Positions 32,626 to 41,765 of a stretch of DNA of 64,000 nt are shown one piece after another; within the stretch, counting starts at the first letter, position 1, and each line of letters begins with the position of its first letter. A program made the position numbers and the translations under genes. The stretch lies in NCBI GenBank assembly GCA_902495525.1, contig CABUXL010000005.1, positions 1-64,000 on the forward strand, read 5' to 3'. The DNA is from an uncultured Collinsella sp. (GTDB lineage Bacteria; Actinomycetota; Coriobacteriia; Coriobacteriales; Coriobacteriaceae). Under the pieces are notes generated by a model. That model was not told the origin of the DNA. It did no database searches and saw only the letters and a list, made by a program, of their open reading frames with translations.

Positions 32626-34407
32626 ATGCTGCTTACGCAAACGACAACGCCCGAGGACGTCAAGGCTCTTAATCGTGCCGAGCTCCCACAGCTCTGCGAC
32701 GAGATTCGCCACGCCATCCTCGAAAGCTCCGCCGCCGTCGGCGGGCACGTTGCCCCCAACCTGGGCGTCGTTGAGCTTACGGTCGCGCTCCATCGCGTGT
32801 TTAACTCCCCTATCGACAAGATTGTCTTTGACGTTTCGCACCAGACCTACGCCCACAAGGCGCTGACTGGGCGCGCGTACACTTATATCGATCCGGAGCG
32901 CTTTGGCGAGGCCTCTGGCTTTGCCAATCCCGACGAGTCCGAGCATGACCTGTTCGCCATGGGTCACACCTCGACCTCGGTGAGCCTGGGCTGCGGCCTA
33001 GCGCACGCTCGCGACCTGGCGGGCGATGCGTACAACGTCATCACCATCATTGGCGACGGCTCGCTTTCGGGCGGCTTGGCGTTTGAGGGCTTTAACAATG
33101 CCGCCGAACTCGATAGCAACCTGATCATCATCGTCAACGATAACGACCAGTCCATTGCCGAGAACCATGGCGGCCTGTATCGCAATCTGGCCGAGCTGCG
33201 CGCCAGCAACGGCACCTGTGAGCGCAACGTTTTCCGCGCGATGGGGCTCGACTACCGCTATCTGGACGCCGGTAACGACGTGTTGGCCCTCGTCGATGCG
33301 CTGCAGGAACTGCGCAATATCGATCATCCCATCGTGCTGCACGTCTCCACCGCCAAGGGCAAGGGCTTTGAGCCGGCCCAAAACGACCCCGAGCGCTGGC
33401 ATCACGTAGGCCCCTTTGACATGGCGACCGGCCGCAAGCTCTGCCCGGGCCATCCGAGCGAGCCTGCGCCGCGCACCTACGCCGACATTACGGGCGAGGC
33501 GCTCAGCGCCGCCATCGAGCGCGATCCGCAGGTCGTGGGCATCACGGCCGCCACACCCTACATCATGGGCTTTACACCCGAGCTTCGCGCTGCCGCCGGC
33601 AAACAGTTCGTCGATGTGGGCATTGCCGAGGAGCACGCCGTGACCTTTGCCACCGCGCTTGCGCGCTCGGGCGCCAAGCCAGTCTTTGGTGTGTACGGCA
33701 CGTTTTTGCAGCGCGCCTACGACGAGCTGTGGCACGACCTGTGCCTCAACGACGCCCCGGCAACCATTTTGGTGTTTGGTGCGTCGATCTTTGGCACCAC
33801 GTCCGAGACGCACCTTTCGTTCTTTGATATTTCCATGCTGGGCGCTCTTCCCAACATGCACTACCTAGCGCCGACCTGCATGGAGGAATACCTGTCCATG
33901 CTGAGCTGGTCGCTCGACCACCGCGAGCATCCCGTGGCGATTCGTGTGCCTGGTATTGGCCTGGTAAGCCGCCCCGATTTGGCACCTGCCGAGGACACCG
34001 ATTACGGCATCGCGCGCTACAACGTGGTGCGCCAAGGTCGCGACGTTGCCGTGCTCGCGCTTGGCGATTTCTTTGAGCTGGGCGAGCGCGTGGCAAACCG
34101 CTTGGCCGCCGAGTACGGCATCGAGGCCACACTCGTCAACCCGCGCTTTGCGACCGAGCTCGACCGTGAGTTCCTCGATAGCCTTGCCGCCGAGCATCGT
34201 GTTGTCGTCACCCTCGAGGACGGCATCTTGGACGGCGGCTGGGGCGAGCGCGTGGCGTGCTACCTGGCCTGCACGCCCGTGCGCACGCGCACCTTTGGCA
34301 TCGCCAAGGGCTTCCCCGACCGCTACGACCCCAACGAACTGCTCGCACAGAACGGCATGACGGTCGAGAACATGGCCGCCGAAGCCGTAAGGCTACTCAA
34401 CGAGTAA
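32626..34407 (+). CDS. dxs: 1-deoxy-D-xylulose-5-phosphate synthase
   Basis: A 593-residue thiamine diphosphate enzyme that makes DXP from pyruvate and glyceraldehyde 3-phosphate for isoprenoid and thiamine synthesis. The GDGSLSGGLAFEGFNNA segment is the Mg/ThDP motif; the pyrimidine-binding domain has the conserved 'FVDVGIAEEHAVTFATALA' (in part), and the transketolase C-terminal domain ends the chain. It is about 30-40 residues shorter than E. coli Dxs, like a Firmicute/Coriobacterial subgroup. Start ATG at 32626 has no strong ribosome site (ggagtaaccc). A single gene with its own terminator. Confidence 0.9.
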   Translation: MLLTQTTTPEDVKALNRAELPQLCDEIRHAILESSAAVGGHVAPNLGVVELTVALHRVFNSPIDKIVFDVSHQTYAHKALTGRAYTYIDPERFGEASGFANPDESEHDLFAMGHTSTSVSLGCGLAHARDLAGDAYNVITIIGDGSLSGGLAFEGFNNAAELDSNLIIIVNDNDQSIAENHGGLYRNLAELRASNGTCERNVFRAMGLDYRYLDAGNDVLALVDALQELRNIDHPIVLHVSTAKGKGFEPAQNDPERWHHVGPFDMATGRKLCPGHPSEPAPRTYADITGEALSAAIERDPQVVGITAATPYIMGFTPELRAAAGKQFVDVGIAEEHAVTFATALARSGAKPVFGVYGTFLQRAYDELWHDLCLNDAPATILVFGASIFGTTSETHLSFFDISMLGALPNMHYLAPTCMEEYLSMLSWSLDHREHPVAIRVPGIGLVSRPDLAPAEDTDYGIARYNVVRQGRDVAVLALGDFFELGERVANRLAAEYGIEATLVNPRFATELDREFLDSLAAEHRVVVTLEDGILDGGWGERVACYLACTPVRTRTFGIAKGFPDRYDPNELLAQNGMTVENMAAEAVRLLNE

Positions 34408-34408
34408 A

Positions 34409-34446
34409 AAACCTCCGCAAGGAAAGCATCCCTGCGGAGGTTTTTA
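34409..34446 (+). terminator. Terminator of dxs
   Basis: Stem AACCTCCGCA / TGCGGAGGTT, with an A-run before and a T-run after, starting at the dxs stop codon. Confidence 0.92.
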
Positions 34447-34463
34447 TTTTCGCGACGCGATTA

Positions 34464-34679
34464 TCTCAATCTGTAACATCTAGGGCCCGAATTCCCGTCT
34501 AACTGTTACAGATCGAGACAAGACGTCTTAGTCCCCGACGTTTGTCTCAATCTGTAACAGATAGAGACCTTTTGCCCGTCCAGATGTTACAGATTGAGAC
34601 ATTCGAATTCCCCTAAGGAGATAATCTCGATCTGTAACAGTCACTCGGCAAAAACGGCTGCAGATGTTACAGATCGAGA
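34464..34679. repeat. Array of six 15-bp repeats in alternating orientation
   Basis: Six copies of TGTTACAGATYGAGA lie at 34464-34478 (reverse), 34504-34518 (forward), 34545-34559 (reverse), 34585-34599 (forward), 34625-34639 (reverse) and 34665-34679 (forward). Starts are 40, 41, 40, 40 and 40 bases apart; the spacers (25-26 bases) are unrelated. The only variable position inside the repeat is Y (C or T); conservation extends two bases further as YA. There is no gene in this 410-base stretch between dxs and the binding-protein gene. Not a CRISPR: orientation alternates and no cas gene is near. Confidence 0.92.
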
Positions 34680-34708
34680 CAAAACAGTAAGGCATGCCGC
34701 TGCATCGG

Positions 34709-34750
34709 CCAGAACCACCACAAAGGTGCCTGTCCCTTTTTGGTAGGTTG
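34709..34750. repeat. Decayed CTGTCCC-core palindrome
   Basis: Same left arm and core as the element at 9039-9082 (AACCACCACAAAGGTGCCTG) but the right arm has changed (CTTTTTGGTAGGTT), so the pairing is weaker. Confidence 0.65.
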
Positions 34751-34790
34751 AATTACCCATAAGACAAGTATGTTTCTGAGTTATTTCGTG

Positions 34791-34820
34791 TTGACCCGTC
34801 TGAACGCAATGGGGTATAAC
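34791..34820 (+). promoter_or_regulatory. Promoter of the amino acid ABC operon
   Basis: TTGACC at 34791-34796, an 18-base spacer and TATAAC at 34815-34820; the start codon of the binding-protein gene is 44 bases further on. Confidence 0.65.
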
Positions 34821-34863
34821 TCTACTCAACCGCTAGGGATTTTATTGAGAAAGGTGTTCTACT

Positions 34864-35859
34864 ATGAGCAAGAACCTCTCCCAGCAGGTCGTTCTCGACC
34901 GCCGCGGCTTCGTCGCCGCCACCTTCGCAACCGTCGCCGGCTTTGGTCTTGCCGGCTGCTCTGACACCAGCGCCGAGGCCGACAAGGGTTCCGCCGCCGG
35001 CTCCTCCAAGAGCTCCGCAGATACCGAGGCTTCCACCACGCTCGATGCCAAGGCATTCGACAAGCTCGTCAACGACGGCCCCAAGGCCGATGATGACGCC
35101 ATCGCCGCCAGCACCTGGGCGACGGCCGTCAAGAACGCCGGCGTCTTTAAGATCGGTGGCGTTCAGACCTCCACGCTCTTCTCCCTCCTCAACGAGAAGG
35201 ACGGTCAGACCCGCGGCTTCGACGCCGGTATCGCACAGCTCCTGTCCAACTACATTCTGGGCGAGAACAAGGTCGAGATCACCCAGGTGACCTCGGACAC
35301 GCGCGAGTCCGTCCTGCAGAACGGCCAGGTCGACGCCGTCTTTGCCACCTACACCATCACTGACGAGCGCAAGAAGCTCGTCTCCTTCGCCGGCCCCTAC
35401 TACTACACCCAGCAGGCCATCCTGGTGCTCGCCGATAACGACGACATCAAGAGCGTCGACGACCTGGCCGACAAGAACGTCGCCGTCCAGTCCGGCTCCA
35501 ACGGCCCTGCCATCCTGGAGGAGTTCGCTCCCAAGGCCAGCCAGCAGGAGTTCAAGACCGACGAGGAGGCCCGCCAGGCACTCCAACAGGGCCGCGTTGA
35601 CGCCTACGTCATCGATAACAACATGCAGCAGAGCGCCCTGGTCCGCGAGCCCGGTAAGTACAAGATTGCCGGCAAGCCCTTCGGCAGCAAGGAGCCCTAT
35701 GGCATTGGCCTGCCGCTCGATTCCGACGGCGTCGCCTTCGTTAACGACTTCCTTAAGAAGATCGAGGACGACGGCACCTGGACTGAGCTGTGGCAGATCT
35801 GCATCGGCGACCGTACGGGCGACACCAATGTTCCCGAGCTGCCCGAGATCGGGGCCTAG
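34864..35859 (+). CDS. Polar amino acid ABC transporter substrate-binding lipoprotein
   Basis: A 331-residue family 3 solute-binding protein. The N-terminus has the lipobox LAGC (Cys 32) and before it a twin-arginine stretch, LDRRGFVAATFATVAG, so export may use Tat rather than Sec. A Ser/Ala/Lys-rich linker (about 33-75) follows, then the two-lobed domain with 'RGFDAGIAQLLSNYILG' and 'SVDDLADKNVAVQSGSNG', the typical glutamate/glutamine-type segments. First gene of an operon with two permeases and an ATPase; a partial terminator behind it should give it a higher transcript level than the permeases. Confidence 0.92.
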   Translation: MSKNLSQQVVLDRRGFVAATFATVAGFGLAGCSDTSAEADKGSAAGSSKSSADTEASTTLDAKAFDKLVNDGPKADDDAIAASTWATAVKNAGVFKIGGVQTSTLFSLLNEKDGQTRGFDAGIAQLLSNYILGENKVEITQVTSDTRESVLQNGQVDAVFATYTITDERKKLVSFAGPYYYTQQAILVLADNDDIKSVDDLADKNVAVQSGSNGPAILEEFAPKASQQEFKTDEEARQALQQGRVDAYVIDNNMQQSALVREPGKYKIAGKPFGSKEPYGIGLPLDSDGVAFVNDFLKKIEDDGTWTELWQICIGDRTGDTNVPELPEIGA

Positions 35860-35947
35860 GCAGCGAGCCTGGTAACGACCGCAACGAAACCATACGGAAA
35901 CGCATGATGCGCTTTATTGCGGTAAACTGTTTCCTCACTGAGTTGTC

Positions 35948-35978
35948 GGGGCTTCCGTACACACGGGAGCCCCTTTCC
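35948..35978 (+). terminator. Intra-operon partial terminator
   Basis: Stem GGGGCTTCCGT / ACGGGAGCCCC followed by CTTTCCTT, between the binding protein and the first permease. It likely lets only part of the transcripts continue, a common way to raise binding-protein levels. Confidence 0.7.
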
Positions 35979-35997
35979 TTATCGGCGGGAGGTCCGC

Positions 35998-36657
35998 ATG
36001 AGTCTCTCCGAGCTCTGGTCGCTCTATGGCCAGAACTATATCGACGCCCTGCTAGCAACCTGGGGCATGACGCTTGAGTCGTTTGCCATCGCCATGGTGC
36101 TGGCCGTTGCTGTCACTGTGATGCGCGTGTCGCCGCTCAAGCCGCTGCGCGTCTTTGGCGACCTGTATGTCCAGGTCTTCCGTAACATCCCCGGCATCGC
36201 GCTGCTCATCATCGTCGTCTACGCGCTGCCGCCGCTCAAGGTCGTTCTGCCCTACCGCACCTGCGTTATCGTCGCTACGGTCCTTTTGGGCTCGGCCTTT
36301 GGCTCCGAGAACTTCATGAGTGGCATCAACACCGTCGGCGTCGGTCAGGTCGAAGCCGCACGTTCGCTCGGCATGAGCTTTAACCGCATCCTCGCCAAGA
36401 TCGTGATTCCGCAAGCGCTGCGCTCGAGCGTGCTGCCCATGACTAACCTCTTTATCGCCGTCATGCTCACCACCGCGCTCGGCAGCCAGGTACCGCTTAA
36501 ACCGCAGGAGCTCACCGGCGTGGTGAGCTACATCAATACCCGCTCGCTCGGCGGCGTCGCCGCGTTCTTTATCTCGGCACTCGGCTACCTGGGCACGGCC
36601 TTTGTGGTGAGCCACATTGGCAACTACATCGATAAGAAGGTGAGGATCCTCCGATGA
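35998..36657 (+). CDS. Polar amino acid ABC transporter permease 1
   Basis: A 219-residue HisM-type permease with five helices. The EAA loop is 'EAARSLGMSFNRILAKIVIPQALR' (in part; EAA...G at about residues 118-140), which docks to the ATPase. A GGGAGG site precedes the ATG. The stop overlaps the start of permease 2 by four bases (ATGA), so the two are translationally coupled and likely form a heterodimer. Confidence 0.92.
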   Translation: MSLSELWSLYGQNYIDALLATWGMTLESFAIAMVLAVAVTVMRVSPLKPLRVFGDLYVQVFRNIPGIALLIIVVYALPPLKVVLPYRTCVIVATVLLGSAFGSENFMSGINTVGVGQVEAARSLGMSFNRILAKIVIPQALRSSVLPMTNLFIAVMLTTALGSQVPLKPQELTGVVSYINTRSLGGVAAFFISALGYLGTAFVVSHIGNYIDKKVRILR

Positions 36658-37487
36658 GCAAGCATTCCTCCCCTGCACTTACCATGCGCGATGCGCTCTA
36701 CGAGGCTCCCGGCCCCAAGATGCGCGCCAAGATTCGCATCGGCACCGCCATCTCGCTTGTTGCTGTCGCCGCGCTCGCCACCCTGGTACTGCAGCGCTTT
36801 TATGTGACCGGCCAGCTTTCGGTCCACTATTGGTATTTCTTTACGCACCTCACCACCTGGAAGTTCTTGCTTGCCGGCTTTGAGGGCACCGTTAAAGTCG
36901 CACTCACTGCCGGCGTCATTGCGCTGGTACTGGGCTTAGCCCTTATGCTCGGCCGCACCAGCGGCATCAAGCCGCTGCAGCTGGTCTGCCGCGTGCTCAC
37001 CGATTTCTTCCGCGGCGTGCCGAGCCTGCTGTTCATCTACTTCTTCTTTTTGGTGCTGCCCCAGTACAAGATCGCGCTGCCGTCGTTTTGGATGCTCACG
37101 CTTCCCGTCGCGCTTGCTGCAGCCGGTGTACTTGCCGAGATCTTCCGCGCCGGCGTCAACGCCGTGCCGCGCGGTCAGGTCGAGGCAGCCCAGGCACTCG
37201 GTCTCTCCAAAGCTAAAATCACCTTTAAAATCGTGTTGCCGCAGGCTATTCGGTTTATTATTCCGTCCTTGATTTCGCAGCTTGTAGTCGTAGTCAAGGA
37301 CACCACCGTCGCCTACGTGGTGAGCTACCCCGACCTCATGCAAAATGCCCGCGTGCTCATTACCAACTACGACGCCCTCGTGTCGGTCTACCTGGTTATC
37401 GCGATCATCTACATCCTCATCAACGTCGCGATCAACAAGGCCGCTGTCTACGTTTCGCACAAGACCGGCGCGACCATCATCCGCTAA
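36654..37487 (+). CDS. Polar amino acid ABC transporter permease 2
   Basis: A 277-residue HisM-type permease. The N-terminal 60 residues add one helix compared with permease 1. The EAA loop is 'EAAQALGLSKAKITFKIVLPQAIR' (in part). Overlaps permease 1 by ATGA; the ATPase gene follows after 36 bases. Confidence 0.92.
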   Translation: MSKHSSPALTMRDALYEAPGPKMRAKIRIGTAISLVAVAALATLVLQRFYVTGQLSVHYWYFFTHLTTWKFLLAGFEGTVKVALTAGVIALVLGLALMLGRTSGIKPLQLVCRVLTDFFRGVPSLLFIYFFFLVLPQYKIALPSFWMLTLPVALAAAGVLAEIFRAGVNAVPRGQVEAAQALGLSKAKITFKIVLPQAIRFIIPSLISQLVVVVKDTTVAYVVSYPDLMQNARVLITNYDALVSVYLVIAIIYILINVAINKAAVYVSHKTGATIIR

Positions 37488-37523
37488 CGCTTTACCATTT
37501 CGAGTCATAAGGAGCCGAGCACC

Positions 37524-38288
37524 ATGGCACAGAGCACCTCTTCCACCGGCAATCAGCCGCTGATCGAGCTCAGACACGTCGATAAGCACTATGGCGATCT
37601 ACACGTCCTCAATGACATCAATCTCTCGGTCGACCGCGGCGAGGTCGTCGTTGTGATCGGCCCCTCGGGCTCGGGCAAGTCGACCATGTGCCGCACCATC
37701 AACCGCTTGGAAACCATCGACTCGGGCGAAATCCTCATCGAGGGCGAGCCCCTGCCGCAAGAAGGCAAGGATCTTGCCCGCATGCGTGCCGAACTGGGCA
37801 TGGTGTTTCAGCAGTTCAATCTGTTCGCACATATGACCGTACTGCAGAACGTCATGCTGGGACCGGTCGATGTGCTGGGTGTCTCCAAGGACGAGGCCCG
37901 CGAGCGCGCCATGGACCTGCTGGGCCGCGTGGGCGTTGCCGAGCAGGCCGATAAGGTGCCCGCACAGCTCTCGGGCGGCCAGCAGCAGCGCGTAGCCATC
38001 GCCCGCTCGCTTGCCATGCAACCCAAGGCCATGCTTTTTGACGAGCCCACGAGCGCCCTTGACCCCGAAATGATCAACGAGGTGCTCGAGGTCATGGTCC
38101 GTCTGGCCCAGCAGGGCATGACGATGATCGTCATTACGCACGAGATGAACTTCGCCCGCCGCGTTGCCGATCGCGTCGTGTTTATGGCCGACGGCCAGAT
38201 CGTGGAAACCGGCACACCCGACGAGTTCTTCGACCATCCCCAGACCAAGCGCGCCCAGGACTTCCTCAACTCCATCAAGGGCCACTAA
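37524..38288 (+). CDS. Polar amino acid ABC transporter ATP-binding protein
   Basis: A 254-residue GlnQ-type ATPase: Walker A GPSGSGKST near residue 52, Q-loop 'GMVFQQFNLF', signature LSGGQQQR, Walker B 'AMLFDEPTSALDPE' and switch His in 'VITHEMNFAR'. Preceded by AAGGAG. It completes an importer for glutamate, glutamine or a similar polar amino acid; the exact substrate is inferred only from family resemblance. Confidence 0.95.
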   Translation: MAQSTSSTGNQPLIELRHVDKHYGDLHVLNDINLSVDRGEVVVVIGPSGSGKSTMCRTINRLETIDSGEILIEGEPLPQEGKDLARMRAELGMVFQQFNLFAHMTVLQNVMLGPVDVLGVSKDEARERAMDLLGRVGVAEQADKVPAQLSGGQQQRVAIARSLAMQPKAMLFDEPTSALDPEMINEVLEVMVRLAQQGMTMIVITHEMNFARRVADRVVFMADGQIVETGTPDEFFDHPQTKRAQDFLNSIKGH

Positions 38289-38375
38289 CCCAATTGCCAC
38301 GCGGGCAAATTCATCAGTAACGTTTGCCCCGCGCCACCCCTGTGCCATGTCCACCCGGATTCGAAAGCCGCAACC

Positions 38376-39185
38376 ATGATCGGAACCCGCACCTCATCGT
38401 CCTACACCCCGCACGTCGACGTCGCCCCCGCCGACCGCCCACTCATCCTCGTCGCGCCGCGCTGGGAAGAGGCGAAGCCGTTTTTGAGCGAAACGCTCTC
38501 CCCCAACGAGGAGATCGCAAGTGTCTTTGTCGATGCCATCCTTGCCGCCGGCGGCCTGCCGCTGCAGATGTCCATCACCGAGGACATTGAGGTTATCCGT
38601 CATTACGTCGATATCGCCGACGGCATCGCCATTCCCGGCGGCCCGGACGTCAACCCCAAGCGCTGGGGCGATGATCGACCCTACGACCCCACCCTCTGCT
38701 GCGAGATTCGCGATAGCTTTGAGTTTAAGCTGGTCGGCGAGGTGCTCCGTGCCAAAAAGCCGCTCTTTACCACCTGCCGCGGCACGCAGTTGCTCAATGT
38801 CGCCACTGGCGGCACCCTGTGCATGGACGTACCGAGCCTGGGCGCTCGCGAGGGGCGCACGCAGTGGCGCCATACCCACGTGCTCAACGACCCTGTACAT
38901 CCCGTCGAGGTCGTGCCGGGCTCGCTTCTGGAGCGCGCGGTTGGCGGGCACAGACTTATCCAGACCAACTCCGCACACCACTGCTGCGTCGACCGTCTGG
39001 GTAAAAGCACGCGCTTGGTCGCCAAGGCAACCGACGGCGTTCCCGAGTGCATCGAGGTCGAAGGCCAGCCTTTCTGCCTGGGCGTGCAATGGCATCCCGA
39101 GTACACCTGGCAGACGCTCGAGACCGACTTTAACCTGTGGAAGTCGTTTGTCGAGGCAGCGGCAAAGGTTAAGCAGGCCCGTTAG
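38376..39185 (+). CDS. Gamma-glutamyl-gamma-aminobutyrate hydrolase family protein (C26)
   Basis: A 269-residue class I glutamine amidotransferase-like hydrolase of family C26 (PuuD-like). The nucleophile Cys is in FTTCRGTQLLN and the His-x-Glu in 'GVQWHPEYTWQ'. Members split gamma-glutamyl bonds, for example in gamma-glutamyl-GABA or folate polyglutamates. It follows the ABC operon by 87 bases on the same strand and ends at a strong bidirectional terminator, so it may free glutamate from imported gamma-glutamyl compounds. The ribosome site is weak. Confidence 0.88.
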   Translation: MIGTRTSSSYTPHVDVAPADRPLILVAPRWEEAKPFLSETLSPNEEIASVFVDAILAAGGLPLQMSITEDIEVIRHYVDIADGIAIPGGPDVNPKRWGDDRPYDPTLCCEIRDSFEFKLVGEVLRAKKPLFTTCRGTQLLNVATGGTLCMDVPSLGAREGRTQWRHTHVLNDPVHPVEVVPGSLLERAVGGHRLIQTNSAHHCCVDRLGKSTRLVAKATDGVPECIEVEGQPFCLGVQWHPEYTWQTLETDFNLWKSFVEAAAKVKQAR

Positions 39186-39204
39186 TTCACGGACAGCACA
39201 ACAC

Positions 39205-39249
39205 AAAAGGGCGCCCCGCCGGCCACATGGTCCGGCGGGGCGCCCTTTT
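39205..39249. terminator. Bidirectional terminator
   Basis: A perfect 18-base stem (AAAAGGGCGCCCCGCCGG) with loop, A-run and T-run on both sides, between the convergent C26 hydrolase and Hpt genes. Confidence 0.95.
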
Positions 39250-39290
39250 ACCTATATGTGGTCGGCACGCAACCCAAGGCTCGCAAGCTC

Positions 39291-39647
39291 TTATTCAGCC
39301 GCTTCGCGCAGGGCCGACATCGTAGCCGCATATTGCTGCTGCAGCGCATGCATCCCCTCGCGGGCGCCGTCAACGGCATCGGCACCGCGCAGCGCTTCGG
39401 TCACCACGACCGCCGGCTCGTACAGATTATCGAATCCCAGGTTCTGGCTCACGCCCTTGAGCGTGTGCGCTGCCATAAACGCACCTTCGGCGTCTCCTGC
39501 CGCCATGGCGGCCTCCAGCTTGTCCATGCTCTCGTCATCCAAAAACTTGAGGGCAAAGCGGGCAAGCATTTCCTCGCCCATCAGCCGAGCGCACGCGTCA
39601 TCATAATTAGCGCCGATCTTCTCATACGCCTCACGCATGGAAATCAT
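39291..39647 (-). CDS. Histidine phosphotransfer (Hpt) domain protein
   Basis: A 118-residue all-helical Hpt protein; the phosphorylated His is His 61 in 'AAHTLKGVSQNLGF'. It probably passes phosphate between a hybrid kinase (not in this window) and a receiver. It is 24 bases after the receiver/HD-GYP gene on the same strand, so its partner may be that receiver domain. Confidence 0.9.
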   Translation of the reverse strand: MISMREAYEKIGANYDDACARLMGEEMLARFALKFLDDESMDKLEAAMAAGDAEGAFMAAHTLKGVSQNLGFDNLYEPAVVVTEALRGADAVDGAREGMHALQQQYAATMSALREAAE

Positions 39648-39671
39648 GGATTAAAAACTCCTTTGTTCAAA

Positions 39672-41552
39672 CTAAATCGTGGGAAACGCGACAACGTCGG
39701 CGGGGCGTGCCAACGTCTCGGCAATACGGTCTTGTACCTCGAGCAGGCAGTCGAGCAACAGTGGGCTAAAGGTACCGCACTTACCGTCCAGGATCATCTG
39801 GATCGCCTCCTTGTGCGGGATAGCGTCCTTGTACACGCGCACGCTCGTCAGCGCATCATACACGTCGGCCACCGAGACCACCTGCGCGGCAATGGGAATC
39901 TCGTCGCCCTTAAGGCCATCGGGATAGCCCTTGCCGTCCCAGCGCTCGTGATGCCAACGCGCAATCTGGTACGCATATTCCATAAGCGCATTGCCGACGT
40001 GATGGCGGCCCAGCTCAAGCAACATGTCGGCGCCCATCGTGGTATGCGTCTTCATAATCTCGAACTCCTCGGGCGTGAGGCGTCCGGGCTTGTTGAGAAT
40101 CGCATCGTCAATCGACATCTTGCCGATATCGTGCAGCGCCGAAGCCAGGGCGATCGTAGAGCGTTCCTCATTGTCGAGGGGGACCGTGCCGCTACGCTGG
40201 ACCAGACAGCCAAGCAGCAGCTCGGTCAGCTTCTCGATGTTCGTAACGTGCCTGCCGCTCTCGCCGTTGCGAAGCTCCATGACGCCGGCCATGATGTCGA
40301 TGAGCATGCGACTGTTCTTGACGCGCTCGTTGTACTGCTGGGACAGCAGGCTCGTCAGGCGGCGCTGTTTGGCGTACAGGCGGATGGTGTTGCTTACGCG
40401 GCGGCGCACGATACGGGAGTCAAACGGGCGGTTGATATAGTCCGAGGCGCCCAGCTCGTACGCGCGCAGAACCATATCATCGGAATCTTCGCTCGAAATC
40501 ATGATGACAGGCAGATTGTCGATACCCGTTCGGCGCGACAGATCGGCCAGCACCTCAAAGCCGCTTATGCCCGGCATGACAATGTCCAGCATCACGAGCG
40601 ACAACTCATCGCCATAGCGGTCGACCATGTCGAGCGCTATACGACCGTTATCGGCCTCGAGGATGCAATACTCGTCCTTGAGCATCTCGCTGAGAATGGC
40701 TCGGTTCATTTCGGAGTCATCGATAATAAGCACCAAGGGCTTTTCGCTTTGGAAGGCCTCGATGGAATCGGCATCGGTCACGACCGTACCGGCTTTTGCC
40801 TTAGCGCGGCTCAATAACTGGGCAGCGCGGCCAACGCCCTCATCGACCGTCTCGCCATGAATGCGAACGCCACCAACACATGCCGTCAAGCTCACGTACT
40901 CATGGCCCGGAATAATCGTGGAACGAACGGCATCGGACACCTGATGCAGGCGACGGGTGAAGTCATCGGAGGGAATATTGGGCATGACAACCACAAACTT
41001 GTCGCAGCCATAGCGCACAAGCTCGTCAGTCGAACGAATTCCGCTGCGTATGGCTGTCGCCACAGCACCGAGCGCAAGGTCGCCGGCATGACGGCCACAT
41101 GTATCGTTGAAGACCCTAAAATCATCAAGGTCGATCATCGCAACGCCGGCATTCATGCGGGCGCTTCGGAGCTTTTCCTCGTAATATCGGCGATTGCGCA
41201 CATTCGTCAGCACGTCGGTGTAGACAAGGTCCTCTTCTGCAGCCTCTTGCTCATCAATCGGACGCACCATCAGCAGGACGTGAGGCTCGCCCTCGACCTT
41301 CAGAGGGCGCAGGCGAGCGCGGTACTCAGTGCCATCATTGAGCAGTTGCTCCGACACCTCATCGGAGTCTGCCAAAGCCTCAAGACTCGACTGGCGCAAA
41401 CAAGGACACCGATCGCCGGCGAGCAGGCAGTTAGGCTCGCTCTTAATCTGATCGGCCGACAGCAAACGCACCACGGGGTAGGTCTTCGCGACGCGGGCGA
41501 CCTCAGCGGCAGCCTCCTCGTCGGTTAGATTGACCTCGTGATTATTGAGCAT
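39672..41552 (-). CDS. GGDEF(degenerate)-REC-HD-GYP signalling protein
   Basis: A 626-residue protein with three modules: a GGDEF-like domain (about residues 105-265) whose active site reads YGCDKF instead of GGDEF, so cyclase activity is probably lost; a receiver domain (272-395) with the acceptor Asp 323 in MLDIVMPG; and an HD-GYP domain (410-620) with H474-D475 in ALHDIGK and the 'HHERWDGKGYPDGLKGDEIP' signature. HD-GYP domains break c-di-GMP. A Cys-rich sensor-like part (NCLLAGDRCPCL, 41-52) precedes the GGDEF. The ATG at 41552 has an AAGGG site; the ORF is open 23 codons more. Confidence 0.9.
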   Translation of the reverse strand: MLNNHEVNLTDEEAAAEVARVAKTYPVVRLLSADQIKSEPNCLLAGDRCPCLRQSSLEALADSDEVSEQLLNDGTEYRARLRPLKVEGEPHVLLMVRPIDEQEAAEEDLVYTDVLTNVRNRRYYEEKLRSARMNAGVAMIDLDDFRVFNDTCGRHAGDLALGAVATAIRSGIRSTDELVRYGCDKFVVVMPNIPSDDFTRRLHQVSDAVRSTIIPGHEYVSLTACVGGVRIHGETVDEGVGRAAQLLSRAKAKAGTVVTDADSIEAFQSEKPLVLIIDDSEMNRAILSEMLKDEYCILEADNGRIALDMVDRYGDELSLVMLDIVMPGISGFEVLADLSRRTGIDNLPVIMISSEDSDDMVLRAYELGASDYINRPFDSRIVRRRVSNTIRLYAKQRRLTSLLSQQYNERVKNSRMLIDIMAGVMELRNGESGRHVTNIEKLTELLLGCLVQRSGTVPLDNEERSTIALASALHDIGKMSIDDAILNKPGRLTPEEFEIMKTHTTMGADMLLELGRHHVGNALMEYAYQIARWHHERWDGKGYPDGLKGDEIPIAAQVVSVADVYDALTSVRVYKDAIPHKEAIQMILDGKCGTFSPLLLDCLLEVQDRIAETLARPADVVAFPTI

Positions 41553-41765
41553 ATGGGGCCCTTTCGATAGTTTCGCATGGCAACGGTGCATATCAAATGG
41601 TACAAGGGTAACATCTAACAACTGCAGGCAAACGCGCGATTATCGTTACATTTTTATGACCTGGCAAACGGCGGTAATGGAGCCGCGGGCGCGCGGTTAT
41701 GGGCGCATTCGTTAACAATGACGAAACGCTAGCAGTCCCCCCCTCCCCGCAGGTCATCGAGCGTG

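Noticed and set aside
34464..34679. CRISPR array
   Set aside because: Repeats are only 15-17 bp, alternate in orientation, and no cas genes are in the window.
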